From assembly GCA_024196135.1 (NCBI GenBank), contig JAMQCK010000007.1:186001-250000 (forward strand): a DNA stretch of 64,000 nucleotides, in the 5' to 3' direction. Each line of letters starts with the position of its first letter. Within the stretch, counting starts at the first letter, position 1. The position numbers were made by a program, and so were the translations under genes. The stretch is from Pleurotus ostreatus/Saccharomyces cerevisiae fusant (Eukaryota; Opisthokonta). Shown piece after piece: positions 12,847 to 26,270 of this stretch. The notes beneath the pieces were generated by a model that saw nothing but the letters and a program-made list of their open reading frames with translations, was not told the origin of the DNA and ran no database searches.

Positions 12847-13314
12847 TGCGATGTGCGTTCGGTTTCTACAAAGAGCGTCAGCATATACCGGTATATGAAT
12901 TAGCTAGAAGGACCTGTGCGGACTCCTTTGATAGGAAGTAGATAGTCTTGGATATGGCACGAATACTCGAGGCGTCTGGCCAGGCAAAGGAACGTTGCTA
13001 GGTACTTCAGCAATATTGCTAATTGAGGGATATATTTGCGCCTGTGAGCAGTTATACCGAACTGGGCTACAGCACCCTGCATCGTCCCACCCTCGTCCTC
13101 ACTGGGGGCTCTTCGCTCCTTTGTGTGCAGCGTCCAGAACCTTTCTATCCTTCATTATCCAGCGTCGTGAAGCGGAACAACGCTTTGGAATGTAGAGGAT
13201 GCACTGGCAGCTTGCCCATTGCGCCTCGCTCTCCTTGTTTTTTGAGAGCGAAAACTGGCAGTACACATCGCATATCGCATTCATGCTACATAACGATAAC
13301 AATCCTAAGCTACA
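12847..13314. other. Intergenic region between convergent genes
   Basis: The 3' flanks of the F-box gene (+) and of UBI3 (-). No coding sequence recognised. Confidence 0.5.
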
Positions 13315-14008
<694 letters not shown>

Positions 14009-14187
14009 GGTGCAGACGCCTCTGTCTGTTCAACGAGCCGAACGATGAAGTCCTCGACTAAGGCGTTATGATCAATCAGCAAATCCGTCCGCGAATTTTG
14101 TGTGGTGATCACGTGCGTTGATCCAGTTAGAGTTCAGCGTCACATGCAAAATCGAAACTCCGACAAGTCTTTGTGGCGCTAGGCGCG

Positions 14188-14225
14188 ACGCGTCAAGACG
14201 CGTCTTGGATTGCCAATTGACGCGT
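14188..14225. promoter_or_regulatory. Three MluI cell-cycle box (ACGCGT) motifs in the UBI3/RFC3 promoter
   Basis: ACGCGT occurs at 14188-14193, 14198-14203 and 14220-14225, all within 91 bp upstream of the RFC3 start. A CACGTG palindrome lies further left near 14111. ACGCGT is the binding site of the MBF/DSC1 (Mbp1-Swi6/Res) G1/S regulator in yeasts, whose targets include replication factor genes. The sites are seen; binding is inferred. Confidence 0.6.
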
Positions 14226-14278
14226 CGAGCGCGCCGACGGACTTCTTAAGAGCACACCCACGCAGATATCTAGCTAAA

Positions 14279-15911
14279 ATGGACGTTGGCCCGATACCGG
14301 CTGCGGCGAAGGGGAAAGGGAAGGCAACGGACCACCCATACGACGATGATAGCTTGCCTTGGTACGAAGCGCCGCTTAGCGCGTTTAGGACGCGGGACTG
14401 ACGCGACATCAGGGTAGAGAAATACAGGCCAGTCACATTGGACGATGTTGTCTCGCATAAGGATATCACAACAACGAGTGCGTATGCGCCCTACGTAGTA
14501 AGCGGAAGCTAATTCGGAGTGCAGTCGACAAGTTCATCGAGAAGAACCGGCTGCCGCATCTCCTATTCTACGGACCACCTGGTACGGGAAAGACGTCTAC
14601 CATATTGGCTGTGGCGCGCAGGATATATGGGCCCGAGTACCGCAAGCAGATCCTTGAAGTGCGTCCGCTCCGTCGTATCTAATTGCCTGGTCTCATCTCG
14701 TTCCCGCAGCTCAACGCCTCGGACGACCGCGGTATCGACGTCGTTCGTGAGCAAATCAAGCAATTCGCCGAGACTCGCACACTCTTCTCCAAGGGCTTCA
14801 AGGTAGAAAACTCTGGCCCTTCAACCCAGCGTCTACTAATATTCCCTCTAACCCCTCCCCCAGCTCGTCATCCTCGACGAGGCCGACATGATGACCCAGG
14901 CTGCCCAAGCCGCTCTCCGTCGCGTCATCGAGCAGTACACGCGCAACGTCCGCTTCTGCATCATCTGCAACTATGTTGGCAAGATCGCGCCAGCTATCCA
15001 GAGTCGGTGTACGCGATTCCGCTTCTCGCCCCTGCCGATCAAGGAGGTGGAGAGGAGGGTGGACTTGGTCATTGAGGCGGAGGGGTGAGTCGATTGCCTC
15101 CCTACTTGTGTAGCCATTCGACACGCGTCGCGCCTCGCGTCCTCTCGCCAGCCAAAGCAACAGAGTTGCTGACAATCTTCTCCTTACAGCGTCACCATCA
15201 CCCCCGACGGCAAAGCCGCCCTCCTCCGCCTCGCACGCGGCGACATGCGTCGCGTGCTCAACGTCCTGCAAGCCTGCTACGCCGCATACGAGAAGATCAC
15301 CGAGAATGAGGTCTACGCATGCACGGGCGCACCGCATCCGGCAGATATCGAGACTATCGTAAACTCAATGCTGGGTGACGAGTTTACAACGGCATATGAG
15401 AGTGAGTGGTCGCTTTCGGTGCCCTCCCAGTCGGGCTTGTATGCGCCTCACATGTCCGGTGCCACAAATTTGCCACCCAATTTGCACCTTTTCTCTCGCT
15501 TTTTTTTGAAGCTCGTGACTACGCCTACGATACTGATAAGTTTACCTTTAGTGATCAGCAAGATGAAGACCGAGCGCGGCCTCGCGCTACAGGACCTGAT
15601 CGCGGGCGCATTCGACTACATCGACACCATCGAGCTCAAGCCGCATGCGAGGATATACCTGCTCGACCATTTGGCGACGACAGAGTGCGTAACAAGTTCT
15701 CAATTTCAGTCGGCCGGCGCATGCGTGTTCTTGTTTCTTTTCTGATACTGGTCTATATGACACTGCGGCGGCGGCGCCTGCGTGCTTCTTACAGAATCGG
15801 TCAGCTAACGACACCTTTAGGCACCGACTATCTACCGGCGGTAGTGAGAAGATACAGATGACGGCGCTGCTGGGGGCGTTCAAGAACGCAGTAGAGATCT
15901 CGACACGGTAG
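14279..15911 (+). CDS. RFC3: Replication factor C small subunit (yeast Rfc3 / human RFC5)
   Basis: Eight exons: 14279-14361, 14413-14477, 14525-14658, 14710-14802, 14864-15084, 15190-15401, 15552-15684 and 15821-15911, giving 343 aa, normal for the family. It is an AAA+ clamp-loader subunit that loads PCNA at primer ends in the nucleus. Seen in order: the RFC box LPWVEKYRP, Walker [30 protein letters not shown], Walker [10 protein letters not shown], the arginine-finger SRC motif ([12 protein letters not shown]), sensor 2 [20 protein letters not shown], and the C-terminal collar ending [11 protein letters not shown]. The pattern (SRC motif, ILDEAD, CTGAP) fits the Rfc3/RFC5 paralogue. The two 3'-most introns (150 and 136 nt) are longer than usual here. 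Transcription is probably cell-cycle linked through the upstream ACGCGT cluster. Confidence 0.95.
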
Positions 15912-16281
15912 CCTCACTTCTCAAACTAGAAATCATTTCAGCACTGCGCTGCGAGTGTACCTTCGATTCGATGTATGTGCTTTCCTCAACAAGAACATTG
16001 AACTTGCACTCGAGATGATGGGCAATTGCGAAGGTTTACAGCACCGACAACGCCCTCAGGTCCGACCTTGAGGTCAAGATGATATCGATTGGTGAGAGCT
16101 TAACTTACGCTAGTGCTGTCGCCTGCGTGCCTCGGGCGCCAGGGCGTCTGTCACCCACCTGAAGGCGTCCTTGCAACACGCTCGGGTGCCTTGGCGAGAA
16201 CGAGTTTATAAAGCGGTCGGAGCTGGTGAATGCGTCTCAGCCATCTACCTTCGCTTTCCCACCTCTTGCGGCGTGATTACT
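15912..16281. other. Intergenic region, no gene seen
   Basis: The 3' flank of RFC3 and promoter of the orphan gene at 16282. No coding or repeat structure was recognised beyond short GC-rich imperfect repeats ('ggcgtc' near 16135-16175). Confidence 0.4.
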
Positions 16282-17010
16282 ATGGATCATAACCAGGATG
16301 TCCGCAACCTTGTGACCGCAGTCGAAGCTGGAGCTGCTCGCGTACTCGCCCAGTATCAGGCCTTCCATCAGCTTTTCGAGACGCGCAACATGTCGGAGCT
16401 CGGCCTGACAGACCAGTTCATGATGGGCGCGAAAGCTGCAGCAGTCAACACGATGGTTGTGGTGAGTTACAGGTTATATTACGAGCTAGTGAAAAGCTCA
16501 CGCATGTGTAGGACTGGGTGAAAGGGGAGAATGCCAGCGGAGCAGATTTCAAGATCGTGTCAGGCGGTGTGCCCTACTTCTTCCAAGGTGAGGGAAACTT
16601 CTAACAGTCGTCACTCGATACTGACTGGTGCAGCCAAGATCGCTAAGCGGGCAGGTACTAGATTGTCAGCCGACTTCTTATACGAGTGAGCAAAGTCACC
16701 CTCGTTGATATATCAGCGACAACTGATGAACGGCAACAGAAGTACTAGTGGGCACGTCTACAACTACCAGAACGTGCTTCTAGCCGATCACGCAGCATCC
16801 ATGAATGGACGAGCATAGTGAGTCGCGTTAGATAGGCTGCTTATTGCTACTGACCGAGTGTTTACGCACATCAGCTACGTGATTTACGATTATGAGGGCG
16901 TGTACTGGCTCAATGCGACTGCACTAAAGAAATATCTGAGCGACGACCCTGCGCCGACGGTTCAAGGTGCCTGGCAACTCATTAGAACCAACTTTGTCGA
17001 TGTTTCCTAG
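16282..17010 (+). CDS. Orphan 173-aa protein, five exons
   Basis: Five exons: 16282-16461, 16512-16587, 16634-16685, 16740-16817 and 16875-17010. All four introns have GTGAG donors and C/TAG acceptors with matching phases, which is strong evidence for a real gene although each exon is short. The N-half is helical and Ala-rich (DHNQDVRNLVTAVEAGAARV, then FMMGAKAAAVNTMVV). The C-half is rich in Tyr and Gly (SGGVPYFFQAKIAKRAG, YNYQNVLLADHAASMNGRA, VIYDYEGVYWLNATALKKYL). No signal peptide, membrane segment or known catalytic motif is visible. I do not recognise the family. It stands alone between RFC3 and the tRNA gene. Confidence 0.72.
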
Positions 17011-17242
17011 GTACTTACTTTCGAAATACGATGGAGAGGTCGGCCACGTTAAATCACGTCGAGCAAAAGCATGGCATTATGAGACTCAGTGAGGTGTTGC
17101 TGGAGAGCTCATTTGGAGATGGGCCTATGAAGCAATGCATGTGAGGATGTGGTCGCTGTTTCTTGGACATAAATCTAGTATATGATGAGGTGAATGGGGT
17201 TTGTTTGGCCGATAGATCCTGTTGTTAGACGATACGTCCGTC

Positions 17243-17344
17243 GTCTGCATGGCTCAGTTGGTTAGAGCGCCGGTCTCATACTTCCAGTACGCGGGTCGCT
17301 AGATCTAAATCCGGAGATCGCCAGTTCGATCCTGGCTGCGGACA
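17243..17344 (+). tRNA. tRNA-Met (CAT), elongator-like, with a 28-nt intron
   Basis: Acceptor strands GTCTGCA and TGCGGAC pair over seven positions, with discriminator A. The D arm is GCTCAGTTGGTTAGAGC, the T arm GCCAG-TTCGATC-CTGGC, and the internal B box GTTCGATCC. The anticodon loop reads CTCATA then A after removal of an intron at about 17281-17308, placed after position 37 as in other eukaryotic tRNA introns. The 31-39 pair is T-T, as in yeast elongator tRNA-Met. Confidence 0.9.
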
Positions 17345-17501
17345 TAGACGAAGCATATGAAAGGGTCTTTTTGCCTCTGTGTATGTGCCCACTTGCAAGT
17401 TGGACCCCACTACACACTTGATGAAGCATCATTGTGGGCATCGATCATCACGTTTACCAAAGTACGAACTTGTAGTTTACGTAGTTGGTAGCAAAATCCT
17501 T

Positions 17502-18914
17502 TTAAGAAAGAAGATCGACCAGGGCAGTGTACGCGGGCTTAGGGCTGTAGTTGCCGTCGAAAAGGAGAGGTTGGGTCTGCGATCGCCACGAGTTCTGCGC
17601 ATCACCGTCAGCAACAGCCAGTAAGCCCTCTATGACAAGCCTTACCGGGTCCGCCACACCCCACGTCGTGATAGACACGCACAGCGGCTCGTCAAGACAA
17701 GCCTGCGCAACCGCGACGTAGTCCGCCGCCGGCGCGCTCGCGATGTCCAGCTCCGTCACCGCGACCTCAAGCCCGGTCGCCGCGAGCGCCTTGATGGCGG
17801 CAGCGACGCCCGAGGAGCCGCCCGCGGACAGGTGCGTCTGCGTGCCGATACCGTCGATGAGCTTCTCGCCCGAGTTGACGCTGTTGACGAGGGAGACGAG
17901 GCCCTGGACCTTGGCGTTCACGGAGTCGAGGTTGTAGTCGTTGATGTAGAGCTTCGCGTTGGGGTCGGCCTCGCGCGCGGCTTGGAAGGCGATGGTCACG
18001 AAGTCTTGGCCGAGGACGTTGGAGAAGACGCTGGACCGGAGGGTCCCGTCCTCGTTGAAGATCTCACTGAGATGCTCATGAGCTGATGTAGACAGTGTCA
18101 AAACGAGAGCGCACTTCACGACATCCCACTACGAATTGAAAGTTCAGTCAGACGAGGCCATATAAAAACGAGTCGAACTACTCACAGCTACAAAGGCACA
18201 GTCAGTGATTGGAGTAGATAATGAGCAGAAACAAACATACCGTAGACCTTGCCAGCATAACGACCCGCAAGGTTCGAGATGTGGTTTTGAATTACGCTGG
18301 TCTATCGACGACTTATGAGAGCACATTTTCGCCGTCAAGAAATACCCTACCAGGCTCGCCGCGTCGCCAATCGACTGCACCCAGCTGGGAAGCTGCGAGT
18401 GCCAGACTGTGTGCCCAATGAGCATACAGAGATGCTAAGTCGCGCGAGCGCATTCTTCCGAGAGAATCACATACCCAGCGTATGCCCGCGAACCTGTTTG
18501 CTGTTGGCGGTCGCCCAGTCGACGACGGCGTCCGAGCCGGTGTAGCTGAAGCCATTCTGTGTCGCTAAAATCCCGGAACGCAGAGGTCAGTGCACTGTCA
18601 GTATGACCATCGACAGCTGGGCAACTCACGCTCAGTCGCGTCCCACTACGAGGTGAGGAGCATGGTCAGCGGCATCGGTGAGTAGCGGAGTGGAAGACGC
18701 ATACCTTCATCGAGTTCTCCGGCGTTACAGCGCCAAACTCGCTGGCGAGGATGGCTTCGTTCTGGCTGATACCGAGCGTGTTCGAGTCCGCGATGTTACC
18801 CCAGAAGAGCTTGCCCTGCGCAACGAACAGGTCGTTCAGGCCAGCCAGCTGACGCGGCTGGGGCGCGGCGCAGACGGCCACGGCCATCGAGACGAGCGCA
18901 AGGAGGGTTTGCAT
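17502..18914 (-). CDS. Secreted GH10 endo-1,4-beta-xylanase
   Basis: Nine exons on the minus strand: 18914-18705, 18645-18630, 18564-18475, 18406-18351, 18301-18241, 18187-18186, 18128-18115, 18066-17646 and 17594-17502, giving 320 aa. A signal peptide (about residues 1-16, ending VCAAP) leads straight into the GH10 barrel with no carbohydrate-binding module. Conserved pieces are [58 protein letters not shown] (acid/base Glu in VVNE), [30 protein letters not shown] (nucleophile Glu in TELD), [10 protein letters not shown] and [13 protein letters not shown]. It cuts xylan backbones in plant cell walls outside the cell. Exons of 16, 2 and 14 nt are required to keep the frame and the conserved WDATEP and YAWDVVNE motifs. 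Confidence 0.94.
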
Positions 18915-19001
18915 GTTAACCGAGTGATACCTGAGAGACTTAACGGAAGTGAAGACGACGAAGAGACCGGGATGCTGGAAGTCTGAATGCAGCGCGACAG
19001 G

Positions 19002-19008
19002 TTATATA
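19002..19008 (-). promoter_or_regulatory. TATA box of the GH10 xylanase
   Basis: Minus-strand TATATAA, about 90 nt upstream of the ATG at 18914. It is the only clear TATA-like motif near this inducible-type gene. Confidence 0.5.
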
Positions 19009-19176
19009 CTATGTCGCGCGTCCTGCAGCGTCTAGGTCACAAGATGTCGAGGAAGCTACGGTGGTCGTTGAAGCATATGCTGTTGGAGCGGGCGGGGAAA
19101 CCTCTGAGACGAGTGCACGCACGAGCTTAGGCGATCCGTGAGAGGTTTAATTGTCCGAAGGAGGAAGGGTGTCGAC

Positions 19177-19909
19177 GGTTATCCCGAGGCGCGAGAGGGC
19201 TTCACCGAGGTCAGAGAGCTTCGCCGCGTCTGGGGTAGCGCATCAAAGTCAGTAAAGTAAAAGTCGGCGTCCGTCTGGTGAACAATGATCCTCGACGGGG
19301 TCCCGCCCCTCCGCGTCCTCCAGAGGCAAATTTGGTCGGAGTAGTGACGATCAAGTCGAGCTGACAGCGTCGATCCGAGGTTAGAGACGGTGAGAGGCGT
19401 TACCATCGTCCATTGACGCACTGCAAGCGTTTGGAACGACCTAGACTGAGCCGGAGGGGTCTGACCAGTCAGCCCAGAGGACCTCTACCATGAGAAGCGC
19501 TTTTGGGATACCAGAGGAAAGCTATGGTCGCTGGCCCGGGCCGCCAACCGGTTATCCCGAGGCGCGAGAGGGCTTCACCGACGCTCGGGAGCTTCGCCGC
19601 GTCTGGGGTAGCGCATCAAAGAAAGTCGGCGTCCGTCTGGGGAACAATGATCCTCGACGGGTCCCCGCCCCTCCGCGTCCTCCAGAGGTAAATCCTTGTC
19701 GGAGTAGTGACGATCAAGTCGAGCTGACAGCGTCGATCCGAGGTTAGAGACGGTGAGAGACGTTACCATCGTCCATTGAGGCACTGCAAGCGTTTGGAAT
19801 GACCTAGACTGAGCCGGAGGGGTCTGATCAGTCAGCCCAGAGGGCCTCTACCATGAGGACTGCTTTTGGGATACCAGAGGAAAGCTATGGTCGTTGGCCC
19901 GGGCCGCCC
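19177..19909. repeat. Tandem duplication of a ~373-bp non-coding unit (2 copies)
   Basis: Copy 1 runs about 19177-19549 and copy 2 about 19550-19909. Both start GGTTATCCCGAGGCGCGAGA and end in GGTCG(C/T)TGGCCCGGGCCGCC. They differ by scattered substitutions and small indels, for example an extra 'gtaaagtaaaa' near 19250 in copy 1. Copy 1 ends at the start of copy 2, so this is a direct tandem repeat. Neither unit has a supported gene. The surrounding 18915-20447 region shows no other gene. Confidence 0.85.
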
Positions 19910-20447
19910 ACCTCCTCGCGTGGTTGAGAACCTCGGGACCGACAGGGTTTCCCCGACAATCCATCCTTGTGATAGCCAACCACGTTAGCACCGAAGGCGC
20001 CTACTGACGCTTCGCATTGAGCGAAGCAAGACCTCTGTCCACGTCAAGTCAGTACCCGCAGCACGCCAATAAATTCGAGACGAACCTCTCGGCCACGGCA
20101 GTGTCAGCGCGGGCCAAGAAGTGCGACCGTATACAACAGAAAAATCACGGCTCATCATGAAAAGTAAGGCGACATTGAGTGAAGGCCGTTTCGGCAAAGC
20201 TCGCACCCAGTAGAATCCTCCGATGAAAAAGCAATGCATTCGAAAGCAAGTGAGACGAGCGTTGGGTTATGTACATGAGGAAGGCCGCTCGCTGACGACT
20301 CGTGAGCGCGTGTGTAGACACGCGCCTCGTCTCCTCCCTCCTCTATCTTTCCTCCAGCTCCTCGTATGGCGATTAAGCGTCCAGCGCGAGATGGGTGCGG
20401 CAGAGGACGGCGATGAGGAAGTGAAGCGGTGAGAGGATGCTTTGGCC

Positions 20448-22525
<2,078 letters not shown>

Positions 22526-22815
22526 TCAACCGCCCCCGTGACCGTTATGCGGTCCGCTCCAGACAAAGGGAGATCGCTACTCGGGATTGCAAAATCATCA
22601 AGAAGAAAGGAAGCATGCAATCTGTCCTGAAAACCTGCCCAGTCTGTATTCATATATTTCCTTCGTTCTCAAGGCTTCTGCGCAAAGCGAGCCTGCGAGC
22701 CCTTCAACCACTCCAGTAAGAAATGCACGCGAGCAACAACTACCTCGCGAGAGACTCGAGTCCTCAGCTGGCCCATTAGAAGACCTAATATGGCCCCACG
22801 AAAAGACCCGATCCC

Positions 22816-25059
22816 TCAGCTGGCTCCATCGTGTAGGGCGCAACAGACCGCCGCTGTGGAGGATGCCGTCAGCTTTTAATTCCTAAGAGCGAAGCCCACG
22901 CCTTCCAGAGGCGACGTCTACACCCTGAGGCAGCGATGTGCACTCCCTGAGGGAGACGAAGTCGATTTTGCCGCAGGAGCAGAAATCCTGTGTAGACGAC
23001 GCGCCCTCCCTTACGAAGCGACGCGCCTTCCCTAACGGAGCGACACTACCTCCCCAACGGAGCGACGTGCCCTCCCCAATGGAGCGACACTACCTCCCTT
23101 ACGGAGCGACGCTACCTGCGCGAAGAAGCGTACAGAAGCGACACCAACTCACCTTTGTGGTGCCCATTGTATTGTCGGACTGTCTTCCCCGACGCCATCT
23201 CCCACAGGCGCGCCGTGTGGTCGGAGGAGGCTGGAGGGAGGCCGTTAGCATCTCGTAAAATTCGCAGCAAGCACGCGAATTTTCATTCGCAGCAATCGCG
23301 CGAATCTTCATTCGCAGCAAGCGCGCGAAATTTTCATTCGCAGCAAGCGCGCCAATTTTCCCAAGCTGCATGCCCGTCGGAGGCGCTGAAGGTGCGCGCG
23401 CCGTGCACTTCCTGAGCTGCTTCTGCTCTGGAATTGCCAGACGCATGCGCGCTACAGCCCAGGTTTTTCCGCACAGCCGTTGCATCTCCCACATCCCAGC
23501 TCCCTCCCTCCCCTCTCTCCCTCTCCTCACCCCCCTCCTTTCCTTGCCCACACCGCAACATGATTTAAAAAAACAACACCAACAACACCAACAACGCCAA
23601 AAAAGAGAAACTCTCAAATAGAAAAACTCTCAAAACCATAAAACCCCCACTCACCCGTCACCAAATACGCCGAATCCGCGCTGAACGCGCAGTCCCACAC
23701 CCACCGCTGGTGCCCCACGAGCACCTTCTCCTGCCGGAACTCGTAGCTGGGCGATATGGACCAGATCTTGACCGTCGTGTCCGCGGAGCAGGTGGCGAGG
23801 TATCTGGGGGAGGTGGTGAGGGTGGGATGGTGGGGTGGGGTAAGGGTAGGAGGGGGATGAGGGAGTTTGTGAGAAGGAAAATCGAGGAGGATGCCGCCAA
23901 GAGAAAACACCTCGAACAAGTTTAGAGAGTACAGCACGAAGAGTGATGCTCGTAGAGAGAAGTATAGAATACGCGGGGAAATTATACGCACTTCGCATCC
24001 GGACTGAGCAAACAACGCGTGAGGTACTTATTGTGCGCCACAAACTTCGTCACGGCCTGGAAACGTGGCATGCGCGGGTCGTCGTTGACTCGCCAGACGT
24101 AGCAGCGGCCCTAGCGTCGAGAAAATGGTGATAAAGATATGAATGCAGTGGTTGAAGGAATTTGAACCGACCTTGTTATTACCAGCGACCAAAAGCGATC
24201 CATCAGCGGCGAGCGTTACTGAGCGGATAGGTATATCGCCAGCAGGCGTCTAACGTCATGCGCGTCAGTAAGCCTTGAGAAATTGTCTACCGACGTACCA
24301 ATTCGTGTGAGCAGACATTCTCGGAGAGATCCCATTGTTTGATGCTTCCCGCCTGATCGCACGAGATGAGCTCGCCCTGATTCGGGTGGACGCAGACGTC
24401 GTTGACTAGGGCCCTTCAGCACCATTAGAAGTAAGACCGATATGACACCAGCATACCAGGCGCGCCGTTCACGTAACCTCGGTGGACCTGCGAAGTTCTG
24501 CGACCGGATGGTATGAGAATCGGAACGGCCAGGGTTCTCTCAAAGGTTTTTCATTACCTCAGATCCCAGATCTTGATAGTCCCATCTTCGCTCCCGGTCA
24601 CCAGCCACTTGCCCTCGCTATGGAAGCACACGGACGTGACGTTCCCTGTGTGCCCTTCGAAAGTGACACGCTGAGGCAGTAAGGTCAGGGTGCATCTCCA
24701 ACGTCGCGTCCTGCTAGCGCGAGACGTACGGGCTCATTTGACGTATTGTTTATCTCGTAGATGTTGACCTTCTTGTGGATAGCAGCTGCAAGGAAGCGCT
24801 TGCTGCAGGCGATAAGGTGCGTTAGCGTATGCCGGCCAGCGCTCGCACTGACGACCACCTACTCCGGAGAAATAGCCAGCCGGTTTACTTGCTAGTACAG
24901 GGAAATTGTACCCGTGAGCCCTAGGGAAACTCCCCCACATCGAGAGGGACTCACACCAGTCTCGCCCGCCCTGGAAATTGTTCGCGAGCATATGCCGCTC
25001 CATGCTTCCCAGAACCGGATATCATGGTCGTACGAGCCGGTGACGAGCACGACAGACAT
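22816..25059 (-). CDS. LST8: TOR complex WD40 subunit LST8
   Basis: Eleven exons on the minus strand: 25059-24955, 24891-24863, 24802-24730, 24670-24558, 24497-24457, 24405-24299, 24249-24172, 24110-23992, 23803-23655, 23230-23153 and 22853-22816, giving 309 aa, normal for LST8. It is a seven-blade WD40 propeller that binds and stabilises the TOR kinase domain in TORC1 and TORC2. Seen in order: [156 protein letters not shown], and [11 protein letters not shown] followed by [12 protein letters not shown]. The last two exons lie beyond unusually long introns of 424 and 299 nt that carry tandem repeats, so the 3' end is easily missed. Confidence 0.94.
22998..23116. repeat. 22-bp minisatellite (5+ copies) in the last LST8 intron
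   Basis: The unit is of the form CGACRCKNCCTCCCYWAYGR plus AG, repeated five full times plus a partial copy. It lies inside the 299-nt intron 22854-23152. Copies vary by 2-5 substitutions, so the array is not fresh. Confidence 0.8.
23261..23360. repeat. 25-26 bp minisatellite (4 copies) in the penultimate LST8 intron
   Basis: The unit is TTCGCAGCAAGCGCGCGAAT plus TTTCA with small differences, four copies. It lies inside the 424-nt intron 23231-23654, which also holds a 'caacaacac' simple repeat near 23575-23600. It is unrelated to the 22-bp repeat in the neighbouring intron. Confidence 0.82.
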
Positions 25060-25838
25060 GGTGCGCAGAAAATGGGGGTCGAGGGCGGATTACCCGAGCA
25101 GGGCGCGTCCGACAGGGCGCAGAGCTGATGGAGGTCCAAGTTGAGCGCTGTTTTGGGCACGCCACAATATCGGGAGGGTGACCACGTGCGGATGTGAACA
25201 TCGGCACGCCCCGATTGCAATTTCGCGACTTGGACACTTCACACACTCGCGCCAGAAGGTTCCCTGCCAGGCGAACGCATGTCCTCCACACCTCAGGCGT
25301 TCAACAAACTGACGGCAGCTCGGATGAATGGCCCCAAGCCAAGGACGCACACCCTCTCGCTCGTCGCTCACGAACACCCACGGCGGCTCGCTTCGCTCGG
25401 CTAGTATCATTCAGTAACAAGACCCTCATCAAAGGCCCTTCCTCCCGCAAGCCCCTTCGTTAGCGTTGTTGATTAACTCTTTGCCTATTGCCGCCGATGT
25501 TTGCCTGATCCAACCGGACTCGATTGACGTCCTCGCCCGCGCCATTCTCCCACCCTCATTGTGCCCCCACCCCTTCTCGTGCTTCTCATGATCGCGCCAG
25601 ACGCCTGCGTCATCCCTGCCCCTTCCTCCCCCCCACCCCCCATTCCCCACCCCTTCTTATCCCTGCAACCGCCTCGACTCGCGTAAGGCGCGCGGCGGCT
25701 TGACGCGCTGATAGTGCCTTTCTGCCACCCTCCTTTCGCTCGAAAGGCGCCGTGGCCCCCCTCCCTCGCCGATTACCAGCCGACGAGATCGAACCTCCTT
25801 ACCCTGGTTCACGCCTGCTTCCACCATGCTGCACATCG
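25060..25838. other. Intergenic region between divergent LST8 and the HVA1-like gene
   Basis: Promoter territory for LST8 (-) and the small gene at 25922 (+). C-rich tracts lie at 25540-25660. No coding sequence supported. Confidence 0.5.
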
Positions 25839-25846
25839 TATAAAAA
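25839..25846 (+). promoter_or_regulatory. TATA box of the 58-aa gene
   Basis: TATAAAAA about 80 nt upstream of the ATG at 25922, in the right orientation. It is a good match to a fungal TATA element. Confidence 0.55.
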
Positions 25847-25921
25847 GACGCGCGCCTCCCGATCACCGCTGAGCATCGTTCCTCTTCGCTCCGCCCCCTT
25901 TTTTGTCTGCGTATTTTGGCT

Positions 25922-26270
25922 ATGAATCCCTTTCGGGTGCGTCGGGGAGGATACACCATTGTGCGTGCGAACGACGTTCACCACCTCCCAGGTCGGTGAC
26001 AGAGTCTGGTACTGGGACGGCGCGTCCCGCACGGTCTACGGTACCGTGACCGCCATCGAGCGCCTTGCGGATGTACGTGCGTACTTCCTGCTGAGCGCAC
26101 CCGATCGTGATCAATTTCCGCGCAGGGCACACAGATCCTCGTCATCACAAGAGATCACGGTGGCCAGATGAGCCTCCCGTGAGTGCCTATCATCCCCATC
26201 GCCTCGCACGCTTGCTCACGAGCGCTTTCTTACTCTATTCAGGGCCGACACGGTCACGAAAATTACCTGA
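25922..26270 (+). CDS. Small HVA1/DUF2945 (TUDOR-like) protein, 58 aa
   Basis: Four exons: 25922-25936, 25992-26072, 26126-26178 and 26243-26270. All introns are 48-64 nt with GTGCGT, GTACGT or GTGAGT donors and consistent phase. The protein starts MNPFRVGDRVWYWDG, continues VYGTVTAIERLADGTQILV and ends with DTVTKIT. The V-G-D-x-V start, the central G-T-V turn and the closing V-T-K-I strand match the short beta-barrel of the fungal and bacterial 'hypervirulence-associated' HVA1/DUF2945 family. That assignment is inference from pattern and length. The family's biochemical role is unclear. A TATA box sits about 80 nt upstream, which suggests regulated expression. Confidence 0.7.

Noticed and set aside
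19500..19920. Possible retroelement LTR at the 373-bp repeats
   Set aside because: The copies are adjacent with no internal domain, lack clear TG...CA ends and target duplications, and are better described as a tandem duplication.
22998..23360. CRISPR-like array of direct repeats
   Set aside because: Repeats are contiguous without unique spacers, lie in introns of a eukaryotic gene and vary between copies.
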